A DNA stretch of 64,000 bases. It comes from Onchidella celtica (taxonomy: Eukaryota; Mollusca; Gastropoda; Systellommatophora; Onchidiidae). Both the position numbers and the translations under genes were made by a program. The notes under the pieces were generated by a model. It was not told the origin of the DNA and ran no database searches. It saw nothing but the letters and a program-made list of their open reading frames with translations. Below are positions 9,255-19,167 of the stretch, one piece after another. The stretch covers positions 46,367,021-46,431,020 of the forward strand of contig OZ007569.1 of the NCBI GenBank assembly GCA_963931925.1. The letters are read 5' to 3'. Position 1 is the stretch's first letter. Every line of letters starts with the position of its first letter.

Positions 9255-12200
9255 GGATCAAGTCTCTAGTAAACTTGTGAACAATCCCGCCATAGAGGAA
9301 AACGTTATGTCGTTGTTTCCTGGACTGTTCAAGACAGATGGAGAAGTCGAGACGATCAGGAAAGCGCAGCAACTTGAAGATCAGTTGGGGATACCTGGCT
9401 TTGAGAAATCTAGAAAGAAGGTTGGTATCCTGGTCCGCACTTTATGAATAAAACAAACTCTTTATATCCAATGTTCTTGGTCCATGCAGTTTCAATGCAG
9501 AATCTCCAAACATTCATGCGTTTTTTTTTGTAAGACTATACTTCCCAAAGGGGCGATTAAATAAGCATTTAGACGTTTGATTTCAATTGTGGGATGGGAA
9601 AATTAATGTTTTAGTTTGTTTCACTTGATGTTACTCCACAGAAATTATGGATTTTGTTCTGTCTTTCGTCGGAAAGTCCGAGGCATCACGGGCGCATGGA
9701 AATTTGGAATATTGAGACAAACCAAAACAATAAATGACACAGCTGCGAAACCAAAATTCCAGCTCATCCTTTGATCAATTTCATATTTTATTTCGTCTTT
9801 CCACATATCATCATTTTGAACATTCATAATGTGGCACTACCTATGGATGGCTTGCAAAGCATCATGATCAGTATCTCAGTTCCGGTTGATCAATGTGAAT
9901 GTTAAATAAACCTATCACTAATAAAAGGGACATTACTTGTCATTTCAGAGCGGATTTCCTTATCTCTTCGTTAACAGCAACTCCACCCAACAGCCACAAC
10001 ATCAAAATGTGTAATATGTGTTTTCCTTTTTCTTCATCTCTCATTCTGAATCGTCATTCCTTATCGTCCTGATCCAATTCTTAGTGGAAAATCAAATGAG
10101 ATAACATTAACAAAACTTATTGCACGTTAACACTTTACATTTTTTTTTCATCTTTTATTTGCTTTTTTTTTCCTTTCTTGTTCTTCTTCGTTTTTGTATC
10201 CAACACCATCACATTCTTTTGTGCATTCCTTTTTCATCGGTTTAGTTAATATCATCTCCAGCGAAGTTTAAATTTCGTCTCTGTTCAAAATGTACTGAAG
10301 GATGACAATGATACTGGCTAGCCTGCGAAAGCCGAAGTTTGTAACTTGAAGCAGTATGACTCGATCGTTTGTGTGGGTATAACGGGTTTTGTTTCTTTGA
10401 AAATAAAGCAGGACCCGTCGAGCGGACCGTTTAAAATTTATTCACATATCCAGTTTTTTAACTTTTAAGATTGATCAGCGGATCTTCAAATTGCCACTAG
10501 CAGTCCACAGTGCATTACTATTCACGTCGGTTCATCCAGCCTAACACATACATACTTTTACTGGGCCTTGAGACGAAATTCTCAACCTTGGGGTATGCGG
10601 AAACATTTTCGGCTGAGTGTTGTTGGGGGAACAGAGACAATGACAACAATAGCCACATGCACACACATAAAATCTACGGCGAGTTTGGTTTCAGATGCAG
10701 CGAGACCTTCTCACTATGCACTGTTTTTTTTTACTACCTTGATAAGTGTTGTATTTTCTCGCCCTTCCTGTGCATATATGAGTGTCAGAGGGAGAGAGAG
10801 AAAGAAAGAGAGACAGAGGGAGAGAAAGAACAAATTAAAGGGAAAGGATTGGGTGGGTGAGGTTTAACCTGTGCTCAGATTTTGGCAGGGGCCGCAAAGC
10901 AAGAAAAACTTGAAAACCTCAGAATCAAAGTAAATAATACATATAAAATACATTCTTAAAATTTCATTTGAATGAAAAAAATGTAAACTTAATTAAAGGG
11001 GCGGGGGGGGGGGGAAGAATCAGTCTAATTGCGATGCAGCAATTTTTATTTTATTGCAGTTACATCCTTGTTGAATTTACAGTTACCTCCATGATCTGCA
11101 CACGTTCCCCTTTAAAAGAAAATCTGCCTCCCTGCCCTTGCCGAAGACCTATGAAAACTTTTGTTTTAAATAAACAGGCAATTTTCTTGGAAGGCTTTCT
11201 CAGAATGTTTGTACCGATTACTTGAAATTCTCATGCCAGCACTAACATTGAAGAAATTTGCTGTATGTGCTTCATCATGTTACAGTTAAATAAAGGTGAA
11301 CAAAACTGGATATAAATCCCAGAATGTTCAATACAATTACATACGTCAGCACAGAGGAATGCAACTTATAACAAGTTGTTTTCCCTCTGTGTATGTGTGT
11401 ATGTGCGTGTGGGCGCTTTGGGGGGGGGGGGGGGAGCAGTGAAGGTATCATAAAAGTCCATGCCCAACGAACTTGAATCAGTTTGATTTAAAACAAAAGC
11501 TGATGTAATCTGCAAAACAAAATCAAAACAAAATTATGTCTTGTAATGTTGCAATCTTTGAAAATTTAATCAATGATCGATTACACGTAAATCTTTGTTG
11601 TCAAGACAATTAGAAACTCTTGACAATTCCAAAGATCCAAAGATCAGAGAAATGGCGGGAACAACAACATCAGTATACCTGCACATAGAGCAGCAGAAAG
11701 TAGAATGGTTTGGACACCTTTTACGAATGCCGATCTCCCAGTTGGCAAATCATGCATACAATGTGCGGTTCTTTGGACCAGTGGCGTCAAAGAAGCTCTG
11801 GCAACCCACGGCATTATGCCAAAACCGATTTCCCAGCTGGCTGCAGACCGAAAGTTCTTTCTTCCTGCGACGCTATGGATGGTCCAAGCAGATTGAAAAA
11901 ACGAAGGAAAGACAATTCCTAAGGCCACTCAAAATGGATTTCTTCCTTACTGCATGGGCGTCCTGGGTATTTGCCCAAGGTCCCCAAGGGCTCCAGGCAT
12001 GCAAATTTCTGAGTAATGGCATAGGGGACGAGTAGCAGTTTATTGCTTTATCCATCGGGAGGGAGGGGCATAATGATGTTAAGATGGCCCTGATTTCCTA
12101 GTGTGTCCTACCAAAATGTCAGACGTTTAGAGATAATTTTAAATGCAACATATACTTTTTACTATCTTTCTCTCATTTGTTTCAAGCCACCAGGGAAGTC

Positions 12201-13604
12201 TGGAAGACCCAGTGGAGGAAGACCCAATGTCATCTTACACGGCTGCTGCAGATCGTAAGTGACATTGTCAGCCCTCTTTACGGCTTTTTCACTATTTTCA
12301 TATTGAATTTCTGTTTTTCTTTCAAACCATACAAAAAAAAACTTAATTGATATTTTTAATTTCTTGCTCAGCGGTGACAGCAAATATACCATAATCATAT
12401 ATCTTAAAATATCAAATCTTAACCTAGAGGGCTCTGAAGGTATGCTTTAGGAAATAAATTTCTGAACCATTATCTGAAATCAATAAAAAAAAAACAAACA
12501 TTATATCTGTCAGTTATCTTTACCCTGTCTTTAAATAAGTGAAACTCTTGCAGTCACTGAAAACTTTCAATGCCCGTGTTTTGCTGTTTGCAGGGAGCAC
12601 AAGTTGGAAAACTTCTCCTCCCTGAAAAATGTTGAGGGCGTAATGGTTGGAATCGTGGAATTTCCCAATCTTAAACAATATTTTCAGGTGGACACGTGCG
12701 AGTAAGTATGGATAGGTTTTGTGTATTTGTATGTTCTACCACAACAGAGGAAGGATTGGGGAGAGATACCTGTAGTCAGCAAAGTGGAATGTGTAGTGAC
12801 ACAAAGTGATAGACCATTCAAAAATTTGTCCATTTTATTTTTCTAAATGATTTTCTTCTCTTTTTGTTTTTCACAAATTTCATTCCTTCCTCTTGAAATT
12901 GTCCATCTCTCTTTCCCTTCCCTCATCCTTCACATTCCCTTCCGTTGTTGCTCTTTCGTCCATGCTTGCTCTCCCTCCGAGCTCATTCTTTCTCTTTCAC
13001 ATTCCTCCTTTATTTTCTTTCTTCTGTTCATTCTCTCTTTGTTTTTATTTTTCGTCCTTTCATCTTTTGCCTTAGCGACCATCCTGTCTGCTCTTCTGTT
13101 CTAACCTTCAACATCCTTTTTCCTTTGGCTGCCGACCTCTCTTCGTCTCAGTCTAGCTTCCTCTTGACTTGCCTTTTCACTATTTCCTCCCAACCTTACT
13201 AAATGAATCATGTTGCATTGAATTATAATTAGGTCATTCTAATCAAATACCCATGATCTTGCAGAACGGCGCCCAATTGCCAAACCTGTGGTTGTGCACA
13301 AGAGAGTCGTCTCCATACAGCTCTAACTTCGAAGGACGACAATGTTCAGTTTGAATTGGTATTTGCACCCACTGTTTGCAGATGTTACAATAATTTACTC
13401 AGAAGATCTCGGCCTGGGCGCGGACGTCATGAATGTGATGACGCATTTGGAGAGGATGAGCTGGTGGAAGATGATTTAGATGCAATTGTCTCGCAGAGTG
13501 AACTTGAGCAAAGGCTTTCAAACTCAATAGGAAACAAAGTCTTGGACAAGAACGAGGAAGAGGAACATAGGACACATACTCCCTCCGATGATAAAATCTG
13601 CTGA
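9255..13604 (+). CDS. Secreted cystine-knot (Spaetzle/neurotrophin-like) gene, copy A, exons 3-6
   Basis: Predicted exons are 9255-9420, 12187-12254, 12594-12701 and 13265-13604. Phases agree at each junction (0, 2, 2), with AG before and GT after each internal exon. Exon 3 encodes a hydrophilic propeptide (FPGLFKTDGEVETIRKAQQL) ending in the basic KSRKK, a possible processing site. Exon 4 gives GRPSGGRPNVILHGCCRS. Exons 5 and 6 give a Cys-rich domain with YFQVDTCE, NCQTCGC and FELVFAPTVCRCYNN, followed by an acidic tail ending DDKIC. The Cys layout (VDTC, NC, C-x-C near the end) resembles Spaetzle-type cystine knots, which are secreted Toll-pathway ligands; that assignment is inference. Exon 2 of this copy is split by a transposon, so expression is doubtful. 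Confidence 0.55.
9421..12186 (+). other. Copy A intron 3, with a degenerate LINE piece
   Basis: This long intron is shared with copies B and C. It contains poly-G runs near 11000 and 11420, a purine-rich GAGA stretch near 10785-10840, and a LINE-like fragment at 11595-11750. Other short open frames recur in all copies but show no domain. A further exon here is possible but not needed, since exons 3 and 4 already join in phase. Confidence 0.5.
11595..11750 (+). pseudogene. Degenerate non-LTR retrotransposon RT C-terminal fragment (copy A)
   Basis: Translation in the frame starting at 11595 contains YLHIEQQKVEWFGHLLRMP. This resembles the LRWLGHLHRM-type segment near the C-terminus of many LINE polymerases, including the LINE in copies B and C. 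Downstream similarity fades. The same fragment is at 24035 in B and 39861 in C, so it predates the duplications. Confidence 0.45.
12594..12701 (+). CDS. Copy A exon 5 (cystine-knot domain part 1)
   Basis: This 108-bp exon lies between TTTGCAG and GTAAGT and encodes EHKLENFSSLKNVEGVMVGI followed by VEFPNLKQYFQVDTCE. It enters and leaves in phase 2. Copy B differs by one residue here (Ser to Cys), and copy C by seven. Confidence 0.6.
13265..13604 (+). CDS. Copy A exon 6 (cystine-knot domain part 2 and acidic tail)
   Basis: After ATCTTGCAG the exon encodes TAPNCQTCGCAQESRLH, then FELVFAPTVCRCYNN, a basic LLRRSRP, and an acidic tail (DDAFGEDELVEDDLDA) before the stop at 13602-13604. Copy C lacks 112 bp of this tail. 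Confidence 0.6.
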
Positions 13605-13849
13605 TCCCGCCCGACAAAATTTACACAAAAAGGATTTGTTAAAAACTGGTTCAAATGAACCATGCGTGATGAAATTACACAGCTGTATATTTTTTTTCTG
13701 CTTGAAACATAACTCTTCAATGGTAATAAAATTATTTTCCTTCCAAAACTAACATTTAATGCAGGACATTGTATATCTGGACATTTTGTCACCCTTGATT
13801 TTCGATGATAAAATCTGCTAACCCGCATCTCTGCTATGACAATTCACCC

Positions 13850-14480
13850 GTGACGCCTATTGTCAATGTCAGTTATATTATCTCACCCCTGTCTCCTGTT
13901 ACTTATTGTGATATCTTCACCCCTTTTTCCTTTTGATTGTAACGATATTGTTACTCCTGTTTCCTATCGTCTCCTATTGTCTCCATTATGCCATATTTAT
14001 CCTTGTCTCCTCTTGTCTCTTCTAATGATATCTTCACTTTGTCTCCAGTTGTCTCTACTGATGACATCTTCATCCTTGTCTCCTGTTGTCTCTAATATTA
14101 TATCTTCTCCCCTGTTTCCTATTGTCTTTGCTGTGTATCTTCGCCGATGTTTCTTGTTGTCCCTACTAATGATATCTTCACCCTGGTCTCCTGTTCTCTA
14201 TGACTTGATATCTTCTCCCCTGACTCCTGTTGTCTGAGCTAATGACATCATCATCTCCGTTGTCCTTACTAATAAATAATATCTATATCCCTGTCTTCCC
14301 TTGTCTCTACTATAATATCTTCACAATTGTCTCCTGTTGTCGCTGTTATAATATCTTCACCCCTGTTGCTTGTTGTCTCTGCTATAATACCTTCACAACT
14401 GTCTCCTGTAGTCTCTGCTATAATATCTTCAGTCTCTTGTTGTTTCTGCTATAATATCTTCACACCTGTCTCCTGTTGTA
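13850..14480 (+). repeat. Pyrimidine-rich 36/37-bp degenerate tandem array (copy A)
   Basis: About seventeen imperfect units of the type TCTCCTGTTGTCTCTACTAA followed by TGATATCTTCACC lie 3' of the stop codon. The same array occurs in copy B and is greatly expanded in copy C. No coding role is evident. Confidence 0.8.
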
Positions 14481-15085
14481 CACGTTGCAATTCGACTGCA
14501 GGCCGACTGAAGACCAACGTAAATCCAAAACTGATCCGGTTTAACTGTACGTGTAATACCCCTTTAAAACGATCAGAGTCTTCAGACCAAACTGAATGAA
14601 AATTTCAGTATCAACAAACAAAATCTGTTTTATCTCCCTTGTTTACAGCTTTCTTCATTCCTTTCTCATTATTCATTTTGTCTTCCCCTCAAACGTAAAT
14701 TCCTATTATATTTTTACATACACTAGCATGCCCACACATTCAGTAGGTTATGGGCATTCTTAATCCCCCCCCCTCCCCCGCCCCCCGTCCCTCTTCCCCA
14801 AATGCAAATATATATTTTCTTCTCGGTGTCATGTTGAAAATATTCACTATGTCCTATAGCGATACAACCAGAATGTTGTCAGTTTATTCAACAGTTCAAT
14901 TATTTCTGTCCCCTTCACCAAACCTATTCTATTCTAACAATCTTAGGTTTGTCTTGTATTTAGTATCGAAATTTCCCTAAATCTAGTGGGGCTATTTAGG
15001 AATAACTATTGCCTCTGACAGAGTCACGGAAACGCCGTTACATGCGTGGCAAAACCTTATAGGAGGGAGTCTGTTAGTACATGTA
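14481..15085 (+). other. Spacer 3' of the gene, copy A
   Basis: This is non-coding sequence shared with copy B (29286-29885), with a poly-C stretch near 14766-14790. The part from about 14565 to 14977 also occurs inverted at 60413-60811. No gene is recognised. Confidence 0.6.
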
Positions 15086-15442
15086 TTATTCTTCGTGGGA
15101 ATCGTGTAAATTTTTATTAAAACTGTATTGATCGTTCATACTATTGCCTATAATATGGAAGCTTATGAGAGCTGCGGTCTGACTCGTAACAATGTCAGCG
15201 GTTAAATGTAATAATGATGAATATACTCCATATGGTAAGTATGGAAGTCGTGCCTTCCAGCGGTAGATTAGGAAGTTGTGATTATTTATTCTCCAGAGGG
15301 GGAAGAACAACACCTCCTTGTCTTTTCGATTTCTTGGATCTTGATTCTTTACTCCTTGGTACTTGACGGTATTTGTTGATCCAGTTTCCGAGTTGTACCT
15401 TGGCCAAAAGGGCGACACGTGGACGTACGGGTTTCCCATCAT
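15086..15442 (-). CDS. Unrecognised 118-residue open frame, copy A
   Basis: This minus-strand frame is kept in copy B at 29886-30242 with one amino-acid difference noticed. The duplicated copies are near identical anyway, so conservation says little. It has no signal peptide and no domain I recognise. It may be a chance frame or an exon of an unknown gene. Confidence 0.15.
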   Translation of the reverse strand: MMGNPYVHVSPFWPRYNSETGSTNTVKYQGVKNQDPRNRKDKEVLFFPLWRINNHNFLIYRWKARLPYLPYGVYSSLLHLTADIVTSQTAALISFHIIGNSMNDQYSFNKNLHDSHEE

Positions 15443-15945
15443 GGTGGTATGGTGTTGAGCCTATGGTCCAGTCTTCATCAGCGTTGCACTAGAGTGGGGG
15501 GTACAGAGTTCATCTAACTGGGCAGTCAGGCCATAGTAAAGAGGAAGAACCAGTGCCCAGATAGCGCCATACACCCAAAAAGGAGAGGTTTCCTTTATAC
15601 TTTATACTTCATATGTGTGTTTATGCCATTAGCTAGAGATTGAATACTACGATGTCTTTTGCTTATCATGTATTGATTCCCTTGTTTATATTCCAACGTA
15701 AATTACCATGCTATTGTATGATTCATGTTCCCCGTTATTATTGAATTAAGTAACATTGTGTAGATATGTTAATACAGGTCTCGTTCATTGTAAATTATAG
15801 AAGGTGAGTTTAGTTGGTTATTTAGTGTGTTGGTACCGTGCCTATCACGGCTGGTGTCAGAAGAAAGTTTGCGAGAGGAAAAGAGCGCGAATGCTGGAAG
15901 AGTGCCTGAAATTAATCTCAACATAGCAGTAAAGCTAGTCCACAG
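15443..15945 (+). other. Spacer, copy A
   Basis: This is shared with copy B (30243-30744). Nothing recognisable was found. It ends at the CACAG target of the solo LTR. Confidence 0.5.
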
Positions 15946-17184
15946 TGTCACGAGTGGAGTGAGTGCAATTAAGGGGATTGCTACAGAGCGGGTGTAGAAT
16001 AAGAAGAGCTCACGACAGACGGATAGGAAAAGACGTGAAAGGGGAAGAGTAAAAATAACTCATGCAGACAAGTGGGAAAAGCGTGCGTGTATGAGTGGTG
16101 TGGAAGTCTGAATGAGGCGAAAGCGCTGGATTACTATCACTGCAAGTTAGAAGGTCCTACGGATCGGACCTGTGAATAAGAGCCCATCGGGCGGACATAA
16201 GGGAAGCAGTCGAGAAGACTAGTGAGACAGTCTTTCCAGTAATGACTGGTATGTAGAATGTTGATTGATTATTATGATTGATGTATTATATTATATTCGT
16301 CTATTACCATGATGTAAATAAGTATATGTGAGGAATGTGGAAGTCCTTGATATTGAATATAGCAATGTGCGCCATGAGCGATAGATGAAAGTGAGTTCAT
16401 GGATTTGTAGCGCGAGTGAGTAGTGTGTACTCCGATGGAGGTGTGTTTCCGTAAGATGTGTGGTGAGTGAAAGGTGAACTAGTGTGTGTACGTTTCATGG
16501 GTTGTAAGGAGAGGTGGAGTGAATAGAAATGGTAGGGTATTATACCAATGTAATGTTATTATTGTAGGTGTCGGGGACGGGCCGCAGAGCCACCTCGATG
16601 AGCACAGGGGATAGGCCAGCATAGGGCCGGAGGCCACACATAGGCCAGAAGGGAGGCTGTCAGTGCAGGACAGTAGAGGCACATAAAGTCGTGGCAGTCA
16701 GGCCACGGACAGGGACGTAGATATGAGAGTGAATGAGATACTATATTGTTGCCATGTTGATAGGCTAGTGAACTGATACTATGTTGTTGCCATGTTGATG
16801 GCTATGGAAATAATAATGTGTTATTGCCCTGCGGAGGTGCTAGGGGAGTGCTAAGGTGTATGACAATAGGAAGGGGATATTGAGAGACTGCGGTGCCAGT
16901 AAATTATTAATGTGCTATTAAGACCCTGAGGGGAGAGGCTGAGGCCGAAGTGCCTTTAGGAGTAACTACCGGATTGTGGATCCGAGGGAGAGTGTGTGTG
17001 AGAATAAGGCCGTTGTACGGCAGTCATTTCAATAATATAATGTATGTAATTGCGCTATTATATGTATAATTATGTTTAATAAATGTGTGAGTCTGATGGG
17101 TTGTGTTGTTAAGTGTTAACTTGTTTGTTCGTGATTGTCGTCCTGTCATAAACTATTACATCTCCCAGTCTGGGATTTGTGACA
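15946..17184 (+). mobile_element. Solo LTR of the second Gmr1-type family
   Basis: This 1239-bp LTR runs from TGTCACGAGTGG to GGGATTTGTGACA, flanked by the 5-bp duplication CACAG at 15941-15945 and 17185-17189. Copy B shows the empty site (CTAGTCCACAGTAATAAG near 30745). It matches the LTRs of the element at 42269-49597 in reverse orientation. It contains 319 bp (16249-16567) missing from them, bounded by GTATGT and TTGTAG. It probably arose by LTR-LTR recombination. Confidence 0.93.
16249..16567 (+). other. Intron-like 319-bp segment inside the solo LTR
   Basis: In the sense direction of the LTR this segment starts GTATGT and ends TTATTATTGTAG. In both LTRs of the related element the flanks are joined exactly (ATGACTG to GTGTCGG). 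It accounts for almost all of the length difference (1239 versus 912-913 bp). It could be a spliced intron, or a deletion with 3-bp GGT microhomology in the other lineage. Confidence 0.6.
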
Positions 17185-17273
17185 CACAGTAATAAGTCAT
17201 TCAGTGCATCCATCCTGACTATAATTGAGATAGGATTAAGCACAGTGTAACAGCTGAGAGAGGGCAGGAAACG

Positions 17274-17594
17274 TTACACTTGCTGGCAATGTTTTTCATG
17301 TTTAGGTAATACTTCGAGAAAAGAACGAAACCCGCAATGTGTGGACCAATACCTAGAAAGAAAAAAACAAGACACGAGGACATCTAACTTGAACCTGCTG
17401 ACCTTAACCTCTCGCGGATCTGGAGATTCAGGGCAATGTGAGAGGGAAGAACGTGGTTTGAGTTGCAGGGTAGGGATCTCCTGACCTGATCCACATACCA
17501 GTGCAAGAGTAAATAAAGGCTTCATCTCTTTACGCGCCCGTCTCTTCTTTGAACAATTTTTAGAGCCCTGTTCAAAGTATTCCCATGAAGACAA
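17274..17594 (-). CDS. Unrecognised 106-residue open frame, copy A
   Basis: This minus-strand frame begins MSSWEYFEQGSKNC and is repeated at 30830-31150 in copy B with one difference seen. No domain was recognised, and both copies lie in near-identical duplicated DNA. It is low-confidence as a gene. Confidence 0.15.
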   Translation of the reverse strand: MSSWEYFEQGSKNCSKKRRARKEMKPLFTLALVCGSGQEIPTLQLKPRSSLSHCPESPDPREVKVSRFKLDVLVSCFFLSRYWSTHCGFRSFLEVLPKHEKHCQQV

Positions 17595-17639
17595 CTAAAA
17601 ACACCAAGAAATGCGTAGACCTACTTTAGTGTAGATCAG

Positions 17640-17765
17640 ATCTACTCACTCACTCTCTCTCTCTTCTGGTCTCTCTCCTTCCCTTTCTCTCTGTCTCCTC
17701 CAGTCTCTCTGCATCTCTTCTTCTGCCCCTCTCTCTCTCTCTCTTCCTTCTCCCTTTCTCTCGGT
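17640..17765 (+). repeat. (CT)n-rich low-complexity tract, copy A
   Basis: CTCTCT runs are mixed with CTTC and CCTT blocks. The matching tract in copy B at about 31200-31325 has a longer uninterrupted CT run. Confidence 0.85.
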
Positions 17766-18489
17766 GCATGTGTGTATGGTTCTTTAATGTTACATATTTT
17801 TTATATACAAGTACAACAATATTTTTTTAACTTTTCACTGACAATTTTACTTTTCTTGTGTTCAACAGTGGGACACTGAACTGGTTCCGCCTCATGCGTT
17901 CTCTTAAGCAGGCCATACACAACACAGTTATAGAACTGTACGCGGCCTGCGAATGGCCTCTCGACGGCCGGCGGGCAATCCGCCGATGGCCTCCCGGCGA
18001 CCTTGTACTTTCACTGGAGACGTTCAGTTCAAAATCAGAACAAAACGCCTGGCCTGTCGACGGCCTCCTAAATTCAAGCCACGCCAGAAATTTAACAGTC
18101 GGCCTCCGGGACTAGATACTAGTTGCTCAAGATAAATGAATAACAAAGTCAAAATTCTGTAAATATGACTTTATAATCTTCAACAGCATCAACTTTTAGT
18201 GCGTTTTGATACCAAACATTAATATAATAATAATAATAATAATATTACTTCTACTACTACTACTATTACTACCACTACTACTACTTTATTATCCGTCGAG
18301 AAAAAAGGGTGGAAAGGGGGCGGGGGGGGGGGGCGATGCGTGTAATGTGTGTTCGCATGGTAGGCCTACAGTGGAAAAATGTCCACCCAAAACTACTCAG
18401 CCAGCCAGCAAGGGATGATGCAATGAGGCGATAGAAGATGATTGCATCGTATCTATTTATAGACTGGCAAGGGTGAATCAAGAGTCGTA

Positions 18490-18744
18490 TTGGAAGTTCG
18501 TGCGTTGAAACAAAAAAAATGTCTATTCTGTAGAATTATCATTCAGTCCGTAGATAAACAAAACAACAGGATCATTGTTTCTTGGACAAGAGAGCAGACA
18601 TTAGAATTCATCCAAAAATATAGGAGCAATGAATGTCTTTGGAAGATAAAGTCTAAAGAATACAGCAACAAACAGATGAAAGATCAAGCCTATGCCACTC
18701 TCGTAGAATTTGCAAAGAGCATTGTTTTTCTATTAGGGGACTGA
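18490..18744 (+). pseudogene. MADF/Myb-SANT-like protein fragment of Harbinger 1
   Basis: The frame includes WTREQTLEFIQKYRSNECLW and KEYSNKQMKDQAYATLVEFA, the N-terminal pattern of MADF-type DNA-binding proteins that Harbinger elements encode beside the transposase. It stops soon after. The C-terminal continuation survives in Harbinger 2 (20033-20218). Confidence 0.65.
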
Positions 18745-18940
18745 CTATCTCCAGCAGGCGATAATATATTTCCTCATCCATACGAAGATAATTTTGGAGA
18801 TCAATGGAATAAGGCGTCAATTCTTTCAAAAGACGAGTGTGGCTGTGCTTACTCCGCCGAAGAAGCAACGATCTTGTTCTCTCCTTTTTCCTCAACAAAA
18901 AACTCACTGTTAAGCAAGCTAATGCAACCTGCAACCTCAT
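18653..18940 (-). pseudogene. Harbinger transposase N-terminal fragment
   Basis: The minus-strand frame contains SHTRLLKELTPYSIDLQNYL and RMDEEIYYRLLEIVSPLIEK, which resemble the N-terminal region of HARBI1-like transposases (LL.EL...D...F.NFLRM). The DDE catalytic domain is absent. It converges on and overlaps the MADF fragment, as expected after an internal deletion of a two-gene element. Confidence 0.65.
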
Positions 18941-19167
18941 TTTGAGGAGAAGCCATTGTGATTTTTGATTTAGTGCATAGGCCTGTGGCCTGTGAACTGT
19001 GTAGTGTGTGGCTTCAAAGAATCCTGAGCGTGAGACTGCCTCTCGTCCATCCGCAGGTCATCGGGAGGCCGCCCGGAGGAAGCCTCTCGTCCATCGAAAG
19101 GCCGCCGGGAGGACGCGTACAGTTCCGGCCTCTGGCCTTCCAACTGTGTAGTGTATGGCCCGCTTTA

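Larger units (their letters stand above)
1..17866 (+). repeat. Tandem segmental duplication, copy A (5' end outside window)
   Basis: Copy A matches copies B and C over long non-coding and coding stretches in the same order and orientation. Its promoter and first exon would lie left of the window. It is interrupted by a full-length LTR element (161-9167) and a solo LTR (15946-17184), both absent from the matching places in copy B. Away from the insertions A and B look nearly identical by eye, while C is more diverged. The right end, just before AGTGGGACACTG at 17867, is the same junction as B/C near 31429 and 35936, so the units are head to tail. Confidence 0.9.
17907..19164 (+). mobile_element. 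PIF/Harbinger DNA transposon 1, non-autonomous
   Basis: It is 1258 bp, with imperfect terminal inverted repeats (AGCAGGCCATACACAACACA at the left; the inverse of AGCGGGCCATACACTACACA at the right) and TTA target duplications at 17904-17906 and 19165-19167. Copy C has the empty site (CTCTTACCTTTCC, 35970-35982). The TTA duplication, subterminal GGCC-rich palindromes, and remnants of both a MADF/Myb-like gene and a Harbinger transposase identify the superfamily. Confidence 0.88.

Noticed and set aside
11644-12055. Several overlapping open frames in intron 3, both strands
   Set aside because: They are alternative frames of one duplicated block; only the LINE-like segment shows recognisable similarity.
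13265-13604. IL-17 or PDGF/VEGF family for the Cys-rich gene
   Set aside because: The Cys spacing, with a single VDTC, NCQTCGC and a terminal VCRC, fits Spaetzle-type knots better by eye; kept only as alternatives.
15086-15442. Conserved 118-residue frame as evidence of a second gene per unit
   Set aside because: Conservation with copy B is explained by recent duplication; kept only as a low-confidence entry.
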